Source: Streptomyces albofaciens JCM 4342
GTDB taxonomy: Bacteria > Actinomycetota > Actinomycetes > Streptomycetales > Streptomycetaceae
Reading direction: 5' to 3'
DNA length: 64,000 nt
Assembly (NCBI RefSeq): GCF_008634025.1
Contig: NZ_PDCM01000002.1
Coordinates: 3,187,001-3,251,000, forward strand
The notes beneath the pieces are model-generated. The model was not told where the DNA came from, ran no database searches, and worked only from the letters and a program-made list of their open reading frames with translations. The position numbers and the translations under genes are program-made. Position 1 is the first letter of the stretch. Every line of letters starts with the position of its first letter. Positions 1 to 9,605 of this stretch are shown here, piece after piece.

Positions 1-404
1 ACGGCCGCGATGCGCCACCAGCCCGCCGCCTCGTCCGCGTAGCCCCGCTGGTGCAGGAGTACGCCCAGGTTGTTGGCGGCGGCGCGGTCGCCCGCCGCGG
101 TGGCGGAGCGCAGGTACGGTTCGGCGCCGTCCAGGTCGCCGCGGCGCAGCAGCAGCGCGCCCAGCACGCTCATGGCTCCGGTGTCGCCGGCGTCGGCGGC
201 CCGGCGGTGGTTCGCTTCGATCACGGCTTCGGACGCCTCGGCCGGGGCGTCGGCCTCGATGGCGTCGAGCGGCAACTGGTCGTCACGCTGGTCCGGAAGC
301 ACGGTCTCCCGTCCGTCCGGCGTCCCGGATTCGCGCCCGTCGTCGGGCGCGTGCACAAACCGGCCTGTCTCCAACAACCTTGCCTTGTCCCCCATGAGGG
401 CCAT
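1..404 (-). CDS. TPR/Sel1-like repeat protein (5' part only)
   Basis: N-terminal part of a gene that runs off the left edge of the window. After a polar, acidic stretch of about 60 residues the protein enters alanine-rich helical repeats of the tetratricopeptide/Sel1 type (NHRRAADAGDTGAMSVLGAL, then LRSATAAGDRAAANNLGVLL), a fold normally used for protein-protein contacts. The ATG at 404 is the furthest in-frame ATG seen; a second in-frame ATG at 395 (MGDKARLL) is equally possible because neither has a strong ribosome-binding site. A partner or function cannot be deduced from this fragment. Confidence 0.75.
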   Translation of the reverse strand, partial: MALMGDKARLLETGRFVHAPDDGRESGTPDGRETVLPDQRDDQLPLDAIEADAPAEASEAVIEANHRRAADAGDTGAMSVLGALLLRRGDLDGAEPYLRSATAAGDRAAANNLGVLLHQRGYADEAAGWWRIAA

Positions 405-434
405 CGTCGCACCACCCGCAACCCGCGTACACCT

Positions 435-440
435 GGTATA
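435..440 (-). promoter_or_regulatory. Candidate -10 element for the TPR gene
   Basis: On the minus strand this reads TATACC, 31 nt upstream of the ATG at 404, embedded in the palindrome GGTATACC (435-442). A matching -35 is poor (TGTAGT at 17 bp), so this is only a suggestion. The rest of 405-605 holds no recognisable gene. Confidence 0.25.
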
Positions 441-605
441 CCGCACCCAGTGAGGTCACTACAGCGTTTTGTCGACTTCCCGACACAGAGACATGCCAAA
501 CTCCGTTCCCTCCAGTTCCGTTCACACCTGAAGACGGCGCGACCCTCCGGGCGTGTCGCCCGGGGTGTCACCCGGAGCGCCCGCCGGGTGCCGCCCCACA
601 CACGA

Positions 606-638
606 CGAAGGCCCGGATCCCAAGGATCCGGGCCTTCG
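606..638 (-). terminator. Intrinsic terminator after the initiator tRNA
   Basis: Perfect 15-bp inverted repeat (CGAAGGCCCGGATCC and its complement) with a 3-nt CAA loop. It lies 7 bases beyond the tRNA 3' end in the direction of tRNA transcription. The downstream T-run is weak (TCGTCGT), as is common in high-GC actinobacteria. Confidence 0.75.
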
Positions 639-645
639 TTTCCAG

Positions 646-719
646 TAGCGGGGACAGGATTTGAACCTGCGACCTCTGGGTTATGAGCCCAGCGAGCTAC
701 CGAGCTGCTCCACCCCGCG
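646..719 (-). tRNA. tRNA-fMet(CAT), initiator
   Basis: Full cloverleaf on the minus strand with anticodon CAT. The initiator hallmarks are visible: an unpaired 1:72 position (C1 against U72), the three consecutive G:C pairs at the base of the anticodon stem (GGG CTCATAA CCC) and an A:U pair at 11:24 of the D stem. The T arm is GCAGG TTCAAAT CCTGT. The 3' CCA is not encoded (CTGG follows the discriminator A), so it must be added after transcription. A strong hairpin follows immediately. Confidence 0.95.
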
Positions 720-786
720 CCGTTGTGCCTCCACGGTACCACGGCACGGAGGTGGTGCCCGGCCCACGAGGGGCCGGGCCGGTGCG

Positions 787-3705
787 TCAGCCGCCGTTGG
801 CGTCGCCGTTCTTGCCGGCGCCGCCCTTCTGCGCCTTCTTCTCCGCCTCGGCCGCCCGGTCCAGGGCCGCCTTCAGCTTCTTCTGGGCCTCGCCGTAGCC
901 GCCCCAGTCGCCGTCCCTGCGGGCCTTCTCGCCTTCCTCGTACGCCTTCACGGCGTCGTCGAGGGCCTGTTGGACCGTCTGGTCGGCCGGCGGCCGCTGA
1001 CCCGTGTCACCGCCGCCCGGCGGGTTCTGGTTGCCGGAGCCCGGCGGCTTCTTGCCGAAGACGACGTCCAGCGCCTCGGCCAGGTTGTTGCCCAGCACGG
1101 GGTCGTTCTCGCCGTAGCTGACCAGCACCTTCTTCAGCAGCGGGTAGTTGGTGCCCGCGCCGCGCAGATAGACCGGTTCGACGTACAGCAGGCCGCCGTT
1201 CATCGGGACCGTGAGCAGGTTGCCGTACTCGATCTCGGAGTCGCCGAGCTTCTTCAGGATGTTCAGCTCATTGGCGATCTTCGGATCGGAGTTGAACTTC
1301 GACTGGACCTGCTGCGGTCCCGGCACCGGCGTCTGCGACGGCAGTTTCAGCACTCTGATCTTGCCGTAGTCGGCGCTGGTGGCGTTGGCGTCGACGGCCA
1401 TGAACGCGCCCAGATTGTCCCGCTTGTTGGGCGTGAACGTCGTGGTCAGCGCGAAGGTCTGGGCCTTCTGGTCGGGCATCTTCAGGCTCTGGTAGTACGG
1501 CGGCACCGAGTTGCCCGACTTGTTCGTCGGGTCGTTCGGGACCTGCCAGCGCTCGCTGCCCGTGTAGAAGGTGTTCGGGTCGGTGACGTGGTACGTCGTC
1601 AGCAGCTGGCGCTGCACCTTGAAGAGGTCCTGCGGGTAGCGCATGTGCTCCATCAGGGACTTGCTGATGGCGCTCTTCTTCTCGACCGTCCCGGGGAAGG
1701 ACTTCATCCAGGTCTTCAGGACCGGGTCCTTGGTGTCCCACTGGTAGAGCTTGACCGAACCGTCGTAGGCGTCGACCGTTGCCTTGACCGAGTTGCGGAT
1801 GTAGTTGACCTGGTTCTGCTGGGCCACGACCGCCCGCTGACCGTCGGTGAGCGAGTCGGCGGTGGTGTCGCCGAGCGTGGTGCGCGAGGCGTACGGATAG
1901 CCGTTGCTCGTCGTGTAGGCGTCCACGATCCACTTGATCCGGCCGTCGATGACCGCCGGGTAGGCGTCGCCGTCGATGGTCAGCCAGGGGGCGACCGCCT
2001 CCACGCGCTCCTTGGGCGTACGGTTGTACAGGATCCGCGAGCCCTCGCCGATGGCGCCCGAGTAGAGGATCTGCGGCTCGCCGAACGCGACCGCGTAGGC
2101 GGCGCGGTTGACCGGGTTGGCGAGGTTCACCCCGCTCTTGCCCGTGTAGCTGTAGCTCTTCTCGCCGCTCTTGTCGGAGGAGTAGTCCAGCTCCTTCTGC
2201 GGCCCGCCCACGATCGAGTACTGGGTGGTCTTCTCGCCGTAGTAGACGCGCTGCTCGTAGGGCCCGAACTGGCCCTTCGAGGGAAGCTCGCTCTCGGTGT
2301 AGGCCGGCTCGCCGCCCTCGGCGAACGTGGTGCCCTTGGCCGCCACCGCGCCGAACCCGTGGGTGTACTTGAAGTGGTCGTTGATCCAGTTCCGCTCGGA
2401 GACGCCGTTCAGGTTCAGCTCGCGCAGACCGATGACGGTGTCCTGGTCCTTGCCGTCCTTGTCCTTGTAGCGGTCGACGTCGAGGGTGGACGGGAACTGG
2501 TAGTAGCTGCGGACCTGCTGGCGCTGCTGGAAGGACGGGGAGACCACGTTCGGGTCCAGCAGGCGCACGCTCGCCGTGGTGTCGGCGGCGTCCCGCAGCT
2601 TCTGGCGGTCCGCGTCGTCCTTCGGCTTGTAGTTGCCGTCGTAGCCCTGTACGTCGACACCGTTGATGTCATACGCGTCGCGGGTCGCCTTGATGTTCTG
2701 CTTGATGTACGGCGCTTCCTTGGCCTGCTCGTTCGGCTGGACCTGGAACTTCTGCACGATGGCCGGATACAGACCGCCGATGAGGACCGCGGAGAGCACC
2801 ATCAGGCCGAAGCCGATGACCGGCAGCTGCCAGGTGCGCCGCCACAGCGTCGCGAAGAAGAGCACCGCGCAGATCGCCGCGATGAAGAACAGGATCGTCT
2901 TCGCCGGGAGGTAGGCGTTGGCGTCCACATAGCGCAGGCCGGTCCAGCCGTCGGCGGACTTCAGGCCGCTGGACTTGACCGCCAGGCCGTACCGGTCGAG
3001 CCAGTACGCGACGGCCTTCAGCGAGACGAAGATGCCGAGCACCACGGACAGGTGACCGGTGGCGGCGCCCGTCGCGCGCGAGCCGGGGCTCGTCAGGCGC
3101 AGCCCGCCGTACAGATAGTGGGTCAGCGCCGCGGCGATCAGGCATAGCACCGCGCAGGCGAAGCCGAAGCTGAGCAGGAAGCGGTACCAGGGCAGGTCGA
3201 AGGCGTAGAACGAGACGTCCTGGCCGAACTGGGGGTCCTTCTGGCCGAACGGCACGCCGTTCACCCACTGGAGCCACGTACGCCACTGGCCTGAGGCCGA
3301 CGCGCCGGCGATCAGGCCCACCACGGCGGTGACCGCGACCAGCGCCCACTTCTTGTAGGGCGCGATGCCCATGCGGTAGCGGTCCAGGCTCTGCTGCTCC
3401 ATGGACATCGCGCTGAGCGGCGGCCGCAGGCGGTGCGCCAGCCAGATGTTGACGCCGACCGCGGCGGCCATCAGGAAGCCGAAGGCGAAGAACAGTCCGA
3501 TCTTCGTCCACAGGGTGGTGGTGAAGACCGAGGAGTAATCGACCGACCGGTACCAGAGCCAGTCGGTCCAGAACCCGGAGAACATGACGAAGAGCATGGC
3601 CAGCACGGCCAGCACGCCCAGTGTCATGAACAGGGTCCGGACCCGCCGGGACGGTCGGCCGACTCTGATCCGTGGCCCTGTCGGGCCTCCGCCGCGGTCC
3701 GGCAT
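787..3705 (-). CDS. UPF0182 family integral membrane protein
   Basis: Protein of 972 aa. The N-terminal third has about seven hydrophobic segments, starting near residue 22 after a basic cytoplasmic stretch ([18 protein letters not shown]). The large remainder is hydrophilic and predicted to lie outside the membrane, ending in a Gly/Pro/Asp/Lys-rich tail. This layout and the sequence match the actinobacterial/cyanobacterial UPF0182 family, whose function is unknown; Rv3193c holds the equivalent place in M. tuberculosis. The ATG at 3705 ([10 protein letters not shown]) is preferred over an upstream in-frame codon because family members begin with this motif. It is divergent from the next gene. 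Confidence 0.92.
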   Translation of the reverse strand: MPDRGGGPTGPRIRVGRPSRRVRTLFMTLGVLAVLAMLFVMFSGFWTDWLWYRSVDYSSVFTTTLWTKIGLFFAFGFLMAAAVGVNIWLAHRLRPPLSAMSMEQQSLDRYRMGIAPYKKWALVAVTAVVGLIAGASASGQWRTWLQWVNGVPFGQKDPQFGQDVSFYAFDLPWYRFLLSFGFACAVLCLIAAALTHYLYGGLRLTSPGSRATGAATGHLSVVLGIFVSLKAVAYWLDRYGLAVKSSGLKSADGWTGLRYVDANAYLPAKTILFFIAAICAVLFFATLWRRTWQLPVIGFGLMVLSAVLIGGLYPAIVQKFQVQPNEQAKEAPYIKQNIKATRDAYDINGVDVQGYDGNYKPKDDADRQKLRDAADTTASVRLLDPNVVSPSFQQRQQVRSYYQFPSTLDVDRYKDKDGKDQDTVIGLRELNLNGVSERNWINDHFKYTHGFGAVAAKGTTFAEGGEPAYTESELPSKGQFGPYEQRVYYGEKTTQYSIVGGPQKELDYSSDKSGEKSYSYTGKSGVNLANPVNRAAYAVAFGEPQILYSGAIGEGSRILYNRTPKERVEAVAPWLTIDGDAYPAVIDGRIKWIVDAYTTSNGYPYASRTTLGDTTADSLTDGQRAVVAQQNQVNYIRNSVKATVDAYDGSVKLYQWDTKDPVLKTWMKSFPGTVEKKSAISKSLMEHMRYPQDLFKVQRQLLTTYHVTDPNTFYTGSERWQVPNDPTNKSGNSVPPYYQSLKMPDQKAQTFALTTTFTPNKRDNLGAFMAVDANATSADYGKIRVLKLPSQTPVPGPQQVQSKFNSDPKIANELNILKKLGDSEIEYGNLLTVPMNGGLLYVEPVYLRGAGTNYPLLKKVLVSYGENDPVLGNNLAEALDVVFGKKPPGSGNQNPPGGGDTGQRPPADQTVQQALDDAVKAYEEGEKARRDGDWGGYGEAQKKLKAALDRAAEAEKKAQKGGAGKNGDANGG

Positions 3706-3761
3706 CTGGAAAGCCAAGGTGCGCACCTCGAAGTTCGCTGTCGTGTTGAGCAGGCCCGGCG

Positions 3762-3791
3762 ATAGTAGGACCCACTGTTGCAACTTACTAA
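3762..3791 (-). promoter_or_regulatory. Candidate promoter of the UPF0182 gene
   Basis: On the minus strand TACTAT (3767-3762) makes a good -10 hexamer and TTAGTA (3791-3786) a possible -35, with an 18-bp spacer. It sits 57 bp upstream of the ATG at 3705 in the divergent intergenic region. Confidence 0.35.
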
Positions 3792-3841
3792 GGCTTTACT
3801 CGGTTCCCGATTTCCGGGGTCCGCAAGGCACGATATTGGGC

Positions 3842-4396
3842 ATGGACAACCTTCCCGTCGACGGCACCCCCCTCGCCGCCAGCCCGCTGACCCGTGCCGT
3901 ACTCGAAATCGACGAGTACGCCGCCGGGCTCGGCTGGGACCAGCCCGCCCGTCTCTTCGCCCTCGTGGACACCGCCCGGCTCCGCGACCAGGAACCCTCG
4001 CTCGCCGAACAGCTCGGCATCGACGCCACCACCACCGCCTCGCTGACCCCGGTCGAGCAGGACGAGATCCCGGCCGGTGTGCCGCTGGACGAGTTCCTGG
4101 CCACCATCGGCTGGCCGGAGGCGGTGGCCGGCTGCGCGATGACGGTGGAGCGGCTGATGCTGCCGCCGTCCGCCGAGGACTCCGTGCCGGCGGGCATGGA
4201 CGAGGCCCAGCTCGCGAAGTGGGTCGCCGACCACCCGGACCGCCAGGAGGTGCGGATGACGGTGGCGGTGCTGCGCGACGGCGAGCGCGAGTCGGCACTG
4301 CGGCTGCGCGAGAAGGACTCCACGTCCGAGGTGCTGACCGGCTCGCAGTTGGTGCCCGGCCTGGCGGACGCGCTGGCCGCGACCTTCGAGAGCTGA
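3842..4396 (+). CDS. PPA1309 family conserved protein
   Basis: Soluble acidic protein of 184 aa without signal peptide or membrane segment. It resembles the actinobacterial PPA1309 family, found mainly next to the YlbL-type and UPF0182 genes, as here. Recognisable features are the N-terminal helix around LTRAVLEIDEYAAGLGW, a segment EQDEIPAGVPLDEFLATIGWP and a C-terminal LVPGLADALAATFE. No catalytic motif is visible and the function is unknown. The start is the ATG that begins MDNLPVDG. It converges on the YlbL-type gene across a G+C-rich hairpin. Confidence 0.85.
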   Translation: MDNLPVDGTPLAASPLTRAVLEIDEYAAGLGWDQPARLFALVDTARLRDQEPSLAEQLGIDATTTASLTPVEQDEIPAGVPLDEFLATIGWPEAVAGCAMTVERLMLPPSAEDSVPAGMDEAQLAKWVADHPDRQEVRMTVAVLRDGERESALRLREKDSTSEVLTGSQLVPGLADALAATFES

Positions 4397-4407
4397 CACG
4401 GGGCCGT

Positions 4408-4436
4408 CCGGGGCCGGGCCCGCCGCCCGGCCCCGG
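4408..4436. terminator. Bidirectional hairpin between convergent genes
   Basis: Perfect 12-bp inverted repeat (CCGGGGCCGGGC and complement) with a 5-nt loop, 12 nt after the stop of the PPA1309 gene and 45 nt from the stop of the convergent YlbL-type gene. It can terminate both transcripts. Confidence 0.6.
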
Positions 4437-4480
4437 CCCGCGGCCGTGCCGTGACCGGGCCGGCCGTGCGACCGGGCCGG

Positions 4481-5572
4481 CTACTTGTTCGCGGGGCAGC
4501 TCGGCAGGCTCGCCGTGTCGCCCTTGCGGATCTTCTCCAGGGACGACAGCGCGTCGCGGATGGTGTCCACCTTGACCAGGCGGAGGCCGTCCGGGTGGTC
4601 GTCGACCACGGCCGAGCAGTTGTCCTTGGGGGTGAGGAAGTACTCGGCGCCCTTGTTGCGCGCGCCGACGACCTTCATCGCGATGCCGCCGATCGGGCCG
4701 ACCTTGCCGTCGGCGTCGATCGTGCCCGTACCCGCCACGAACTTTCCGCCCGTGAGGTCCTCGGGCGTGAGCTTGTCGATGATCCCGAGGGCGAACATCA
4801 GCCCGGCGCTGGGCCCGCTGACGTCGGCCAGCTTGATGTCCACGTTGAACGGGAACGTGTAGTCGATGCCGGCCTGGATCCCGACTATGGACCGGCCGTC
4901 CTTCGCCTTCGTGGTGGTGACGGCGATGTCCTTGGTGGGGCCCTCGGGCTTCTTGCCCTTCTTCTGGGCCGCGGCCGCCTCCTTGGCCGGAATGACCGTG
5001 AAGACGGCCCGCTCGCCCGGCTTGTGCCGGGTCACCAGCTTGGCGACGTCCGCGTTGGCCTTGATCTCCGTACCGTCCACGGCCTTGATCACGTCACCGG
5101 CGTGCAGCTTGCCGTCCGCGGGGGCGTTCTTGACGACGGACGCCACGACCGTCTGGGAACCGACCGGGATCTTCAGCTGCCTGAACGCCGCGACCTTGGC
5201 GCTCTCCAGGGACTGGGTGAACTCCTCGGCGTTCTGCTGGTCGGACTCCTCGGCCGTCTGGCCCTCCGGGTAGAGGATCTTGTGGGGCACCACGATGCTG
5301 TCGTGCTTGAGCCAGCCGTAGACCGCTTCGAGGAGGTTCATACGGAACTCGGCGCCGGTGACGCGGACCGTGACCATGTTCAGGTTGCCGGTCGTGGGAT
5401 ACGTCTTGTGGCCGGAGATCTGCAGCACCGGCTCGCCCTTGTCCTCACCCAGCGTGTTGGTCGTGGGCCCCGGATACATCTCCGAATACGGGACGGGGAT
5501 CACCAACCCGGCGCAGATCAGCGCAATCAGCATCACGAGGGAGGCGAGCAGCGTCGCGGTGCGGCGTGGCAT
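4481..5572 (-). CDS. YlbL-type membrane protein, PDZ plus Lon-like protease domain
   Basis: Protein of 363 aa with one N-terminal membrane anchor (about residues 6-26) and an extracytoplasmic body. A PDZ-like segment occupies about 120-200 (NAPADGKLHAGDVIKAVDG). The C-terminal half is an S16 Lon-like proteolytic domain with the catalytic serine in DVSGPSAGLMFALG and the catalytic lysine in GGIAMKVVGA, so the Ser-Lys dyad is intact. Family members are envelope-associated proteases; Rv3194c is the mycobacterial counterpart. The ATG at 5572 (MPRRTATLLAS) places the anchor at the N terminus as expected; upstream in-frame codons would add a proline-rich tail without a ribosome-binding site. Confidence 0.9.
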   Translation of the reverse strand: MPRRTATLLASLVMLIALICAGLVIPVPYSEMYPGPTTNTLGEDKGEPVLQISGHKTYPTTGNLNMVTVRVTGAEFRMNLLEAVYGWLKHDSIVVPHKILYPEGQTAEESDQQNAEEFTQSLESAKVAAFRQLKIPVGSQTVVASVVKNAPADGKLHAGDVIKAVDGTEIKANADVAKLVTRHKPGERAVFTVIPAKEAAAAQKKGKKPEGPTKDIAVTTTKAKDGRSIVGIQAGIDYTFPFNVDIKLADVSGPSAGLMFALGIIDKLTPEDLTGGKFVAGTGTIDADGKVGPIGGIAMKVVGARNKGAEYFLTPKDNCSAVVDDHPDGLRLVKVDTIRDALSSLEKIRKGDTASLPSCPANK

Positions 5573-5724
5573 GGAACGACAGTACGGGACGCCTCTGACA
5601 CCCGGTCCCCGGGGCCGTCCGTCCGGGGGTGGGCCGGGCCGCGCGGGGGCGGCGGACAACCGGAGCCACGGCGGCCGCTTGCGGCCGCGTACGCCCGCCA
5701 GGGCCCCGGGTCATTCCGTCATGC

Positions 5725-5904
5725 TCATGCCGCGTCGGAACCGGAATGCGCCTTCTCGGGCTTTTCCATCGCTTCCCGGAAGCGCGCATACCCTGCCAGT
5801 TCCGCGACATCCCCGGTCCTGCGGTTGCGTGATGCCCAACTGCTCCACACGACGGCGGCGATGGCGGCGAGAACCGGAATCAGCAACCAGAGGAGCGCTC
5901 CCAT
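5725..5904 (-). CDS. Small single-pass membrane protein (59 aa)
   Basis: Short gene with a clear ribosome-binding site (GGGAGG) 6 bases before the ATG. The product starts with a hydrophobic helix (MGALLWLLIPVLAAIAAVVW) and continues with a basic, polar tail of about 38 residues ending EKPEKAHSGSDAA. It is co-directional with the YlbL-type gene 152 bp downstream. Small proteins of this form are found in many streptomycetes at this locus; the function is unknown. The upstream intergenic stretch 5905-6065 has a TTGACC (5971-5966) that could be a -35, but no convincing -10 was found. Confidence 0.7.
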   Translation of the reverse strand: MGALLWLLIPVLAAIAAVVWSSWASRNRRTGDVAELAGYARFREAMEKPEKAHSGSDAA

Positions 5905-6065
5905 AGCGGCCTCCCGACCCCTTGTAACAACCGCAACGACGAATAAGCAGATTAACCATCTGCCAGGTCAACGCTTACGCCAGGGGGCGGGTTACGCAAC
6001 TGGAGCGCACGTAAAGGCTTTACCGAAAACCGCCCGGAACGGGAGCCACCGCCAGGAACCGGCCG

Positions 6066-6527
6066 TCAGCAGGCACCCACCCATTCCTCCGTGCCGTCCG
6101 AAAAGCGCTGGTGCTTCCAGATCGGCACCTCGTGCTTGAGGTCGTCGATCAGCCGCCGGCAGGCCGCGAACGCCTCCGCGCGGTGCGGGCACGAGACCGC
6201 GACGACGACGGCCAGGTCGCCGACGGCCAGCTCGCCCACCCGGTGCACCGCGGCCAAGGCGCGCACCGGATGGTCGGCGGCCACCTTCTCGGCGACGCGA
6301 CGCAGTTCGGCCTCGGCGCTCGGATGCGCCGAGTAACCGAGGGCGTCCACGTCCGCGCCGCCGTCGTGGTTTCGGACCGTGCCGACGAACAGGGCCGTCC
6401 CGCCGGCCGCCGGGTCGCCGACGGCCGCGAAGACCTCGTCCAGGGAGAGCGGGGTGTCACGGACGGCGAGCAGGCGGATCGGGTCCGCCGCGCTCTGCTC
6501 ACCGGGGTGGTCATACGTGCCTGGCAT
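6066..6527 (-). CDS. moaE: Molybdopterin synthase catalytic subunit MoaE
   Basis: Protein of 153 aa with the family signature from end to end. ALFVGTVRNHDGGADVDALG contains the substrate-contacting segment, HRVGELAVGDLAVVVAVSCPHR is the conserved core strand-helix unit, and VPIWKHQ carries the catalytic lysine. MoaE transfers sulfur from MoaD to cyclic pyranopterin monophosphate to give molybdopterin. No moaD lies next to it. The sulfurtransferase MoeZ that would charge MoaD is encoded 30 kb away in this same window. Start is the ATG of MPGTYDHPG. Confidence 0.93.
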   Translation of the reverse strand: MPGTYDHPGEQSAADPIRLLAVRDTPLSLDEVFAAVGDPAAGGTALFVGTVRNHDGGADVDALGYSAHPSAEAELRRVAEKVAADHPVRALAAVHRVGELAVGDLAVVVAVSCPHRAEAFAACRRLIDDLKHEVPIWKHQRFSDGTEEWVGAC

Positions 6528-6786
6528 GCCCCCATCGTGCCGTACCGGGAGGGCTCGCGGGACATGGCCGTTCCACCGGTCCTGCGGAAGAGGGTATGGA
6601 GGCTCCTACAGGCGAGCGGCCGGACGCGTTCCCCACGTCCTGGGAAGCCGCCTCGCGACCGTACGGAGGCCGCGCCCGCCGCCCCGTACGACGGCCGCCT
6701 CGCGGGCGTACGAGCGCCTTCCCGCGGCCGTACGAGGGCGTCGCCACCGCCGGCCACGAAGGCGCGCCACGGCCGTGACCGGGACC
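6528..6786. other. Intergenic stretch with CGTACG-rich inverted repeats
   Basis: No gene recognised between moaE and the SDR gene. From about 6660 to 6760 the sequence carries several CCGTACG/CGTACGA motifs in both orientations, separated by GC-rich blocks. They can fold into weak hairpins but do not form a regular array. Confidence 0.4.
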
Positions 6787-7938
6787 TCAGATGCGGCGGC
6801 GGGCCTTGCGGGCGCGGCGGACCAGGGCGGCGGTGCCCAGGAGAGCGACGGTCGCCCCCGCCGCACCGGCCGCCGTGGCGTCCTTGCGGCCCAGCCGGCG
6901 GCCCGCGACCGTGTGCCGGCCCGCGACCTCCTCCAGCAGCTCGGCCAGCACCTCCTCATTCGTCCACCGGGGACGCCAGCCCGCCTCGTGCAGCCGGCTG
7001 CCGCTGACGACCCACGGGTGCATCGTGTACGCCAGGTCCCCGGCGGGTGACGGCGTGAGGCCGATGCGGTGCAGCCGGGCGGCGGCGCCGAGCGCCACGG
7101 AGGAGGGCAGCTCCATGCGCCGGATCCCGGACAGCTCCTCGACCTCCTCCTGCTCCAGCCAGCCGTCGCAGCCCACCGCCAGCTCGCCCTCGACCTTCTC
7201 CAGCGCGGCGTACACCAGGGCGCTGACCAGGTCCTCTACATGGCAGAACTGCCAGGCGGGGCGGGATCCGGCGACGACCAGCAGGCGCGGTGACTCGAAG
7301 TAGCGGGTCAGCGCGGTGTCCGTACCGCCCACCAGGACGGTGGGGCGCAGGACGGTGACGTTCAGGCCGGGGTGCGCGCGGGGCGCGCGGTGCGCCAGGC
7401 GCTCGATCTCCAGGAGGTCGCCGACCCCGGTGGCGTCGGCGGTGGCCCGCAGCTCGGCGTCCTCGGCCAGCGGTACGTCGTTGTCCGGGAGCGCGCCGTA
7501 GACCATGGCGGAGGTGCACAGCACGACCCGGTGCACGCCGGCGGCCGCGGCGGCGGTGAGGACCGTCTGCGTACCGCGGACGTTGTACGCCGTACGGGCC
7601 GCGGCGTCGGTCTCCAGGTCGAGGTCGACGGCCAGGTGCACGACGACGTCCGCGCCGCGCAGCTTGTCGGCGATGGCCGGGTCCCGGACGTCCAGGACGT
7701 GCCAGTGCGCCTCGGCGGCCTCGCCGCGCCGCTCGTCGATGGCCACCACCCGCTTGACCTCGTCGGACTCGGTCAGCGCCTGGGTCAGCAGGGCGCCCAC
7801 GCCGGAGGCGGCGCCGGTGACCGCGACGACGGGGCGGCGCAGCGGCCGGGCGGGCGCGTCGTCCGCCTGCCTGCCTGCGCTCTCGGTCTCGGCAGCGGCG
7901 TTTCGCGCTGCGCGAACGGTCGGATCTGGGGAACTCAC
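6787..7938 (-). CDS. NAD-dependent epimerase/SDR family protein
   Basis: Protein of 383 aa with an extended-SDR fold. After a polar leader of about 40 residues comes the dinucleotide-binding motif VTGAASGVGALL, then the acidic residue VVAIDERRG and the DVRDPA segment typical of family members. The active-site tyrosine position falls near LCTSAMVYGALP. A C-terminal hydrophobic, basic stretch (TVALLGTAALVRRARKARRR) could anchor it to the membrane. The GTG at 7938 (VSSPDPTVRAARN) is preferred because TGGAG lies just upstream; earlier in-frame codons lack one. It is divergent from the Zincin_2 gene. The substrate is unknown. Confidence 0.85.
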   Translation of the reverse strand: MSSPDPTVRAARNAAAETESAGRQADDAPARPLRRPVVAVTGAASGVGALLTQALTESDEVKRVVAIDERRGEAAEAHWHVLDVRDPAIADKLRGADVVVHLAVDLDLETDAAARTAYNVRGTQTVLTAAAAAGVHRVVLCTSAMVYGALPDNDVPLAEDAELRATADATGVGDLLEIERLAHRAPRAHPGLNVTVLRPTVLVGGTDTALTRYFESPRLLVVAGSRPAWQFCHVEDLVSALVYAALEKVEGELAVGCDGWLEQEEVEELSGIRRMELPSSVALGAAARLHRIGLTPSPAGDLAYTMHPWVVSGSRLHEAGWRPRWTNEEVLAELLEEVAGRHTVAGRRLGRKDATAAGAAGATVALLGTAALVRRARKARRRI

Positions 7939-8129
7939 CGGGCGTCTCCAGCGGTTGTCTTCAGTGCGTAGGCGTGCTGACGCGTACGTACCAGGTGGCG
8001 TCCATCCTGCCGCAGGCGCCGGGACGGCGGAGCACCGAGCCCCGAAGCGGGGCGGGTGTCTAGGCTGGAAGAGAATGTCGGGCAGCCGCCGCCGGCCCGG
8101 GCCGGCGGCCCTACGAGCCGAGGAAACCC

Positions 8130-9605
8130 GTGAGTGACACCCCATTTGGATTCGGCCTTCCGCCGGAGGAGCCGGAGGACGGCGACAACGGCAAGAAGAA
8201 GGGCGGCCAGGGAGGTAGCCAGGGCCCCGCGAACCCGTTCGGATTCGGCGGCGGGAGCGGCGGCGCGGACAATCCGTTCGCGGCGCTCTTCGGCGGCATG
8301 GGCGGACCTGGCGGCGAGATGAACCCTGGCGACCTCGGTGCCGCCTTCCAGAAGCTGGGCCAGATGCTCTCCTACGAGGGCGGTCCGGTGAACTGGGACA
8401 TGGCCAAGGACATCGCGCGCCAGACGGTCGCGCAGGGCGCCGAGGACGGCACCAAGGACGCGAGCGTCTCCCCCGGTGAGCGGGCGGCCGTCGAGGAGGC
8501 CGTGCGCCTGGCCGACCTGTGGCTGGACGGCGTGACGTCGCTGCCCTCGGGCGCGAGCACGGTGCTGTCCTGGAGCCGCGCCGAGTGGGTCGAGGAGACC
8601 CTGCCGGTGTGGAAGGACCTGGTGGACCCGGTCGCGGAGCGCGTCGGCGCGGCCATGGGCGACGTCCTGCCCGAGGAGATGCAGGCCATGGCGGGCCCGC
8701 TGCTCGGCATGATGCGCTCCATGGGCGGCGCGATGTTCGGTACGCAGATCGGGCAGGCGCTGGGCGTCCTGGCCGGCGAGGTCGTCGGCTCGACGGACGT
8801 CGGGCTGCCGCTGGGGCCGGCCGGCAAGGCCGCGCTGCTGCCGGGCAACATCGCCAACTTCGGCTCCGGCCTCGGCGTGCCCGAGGAGGAGGTGCGGCTC
8901 TACCTGGCCCTGCGCGAGGCCGCCCACCAGCGCCTCTTCGCCCATGTGCCGTGGCTGCGCTCGCACCTGTTCGGCGCGGTCGAGGGCTATGCCCGCGGGA
9001 TCAAGGTCGACACGACCAAGCTGGAGGACGTAGTCGGCCAGCTCGACCCGCAGCATCCGGAGGAGCTGCAGAACGCCCTCCAGCAGGGCATGTTCCAGCC
9101 CGAGGACACCCCGGAGCAGAAGGCGGCGCTGGCCCGCCTGGAGACCGCGCTGGCCCTCGTCGAGGGCTGGGTGGACGCGGTGGTGCACGCCGCCGCCTCC
9201 CCGCACCTGCCCTCGGCGGACGCGCTGCGCGAGACGCTGCGGCGGCGCCGGGCGACCGGCGGCCCGGCCGAGCAGACCTTCGCCACCCTGATCGGCCTGG
9301 AGCTGCGTCCGCGGCGCCTGCGGGACGCCTCGCGGCTGTGGGCCCTGCTGACGGACGCGCGCGGCCTGGACGGCCGGGACGCCCTGTGGGAGCACCCGGA
9401 CATGCTCCCGACGGCCGCCGACCTGGACGACCCGGACGGCTTCGTCCACCACGAGCAGCTGGACTTCTCCGAGCTGGACAAGATGCTCGGCGAGGCGGCG
9501 GGCAGCGGCACGGCGAAGCCGGACCTGACCAAGGAGACCGACGAGGGCACCGGTCAGGACGGTTCCGGCGAGGGCGGCAGGCCCGGGGGCGACGGCGAGA
9601 AGTGA
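8130..9605 (+). CDS. Zincin_2-family putative zinc-dependent hydrolase
   Basis: Protein of 491 aa that begins with a Gly/Asn-rich N terminus and continues with helical segments typical of the Zincin_2 family (DUF2342), annotated as putative zinc-dependent metalloproteases and found across actinobacteria. EAAHQRLFAHVPWLRSHL supplies the conserved Glu/His residues; a textbook HExxH is not visible, so peptidase activity is unproven. Rv3195 is the positional counterpart. The GTG at 8130 has the ribosome-binding site GAGGAAA. The stop overlaps the next start by 4 nt (GTGA), so the two genes are translationally coupled. Confidence 0.88.
   Translation: MSDTPFGFGLPPEEPEDGDNGKKKGGQGGSQGPANPFGFGGGSGGADNPFAALFGGMGGPGGEMNPGDLGAAFQKLGQMLSYEGGPVNWDMAKDIARQTVAQGAEDGTKDASVSPGERAAVEEAVRLADLWLDGVTSLPSGASTVLSWSRAEWVEETLPVWKDLVDPVAERVGAAMGDVLPEEMQAMAGPLLGMMRSMGGAMFGTQIGQALGVLAGEVVGSTDVGLPLGPAGKAALLPGNIANFGSGLGVPEEEVRLYLALREAAHQRLFAHVPWLRSHLFGAVEGYARGIKVDTTKLEDVVGQLDPQHPEELQNALQQGMFQPEDTPEQKAALARLETALALVEGWVDAVVHAAASPHLPSADALRETLRRRRATGGPAEQTFATLIGLELRPRRLRDASRLWALLTDARGLDGRDALWEHPDMLPTAADLDDPDGFVHHEQLDFSELDKMLGEAAGSGTAKPDLTKETDEGTGQDGSGEGGRPGGDGEK

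Noticed and set aside
661..3147. Very long plus-strand open frame opposite the UPF0182 gene
   Set aside because: Arg/Val/Leu-rich text typical of the antisense of a high-GC gene; no ribosome-binding site, and the minus-strand UPF0182 frame has clear family features.
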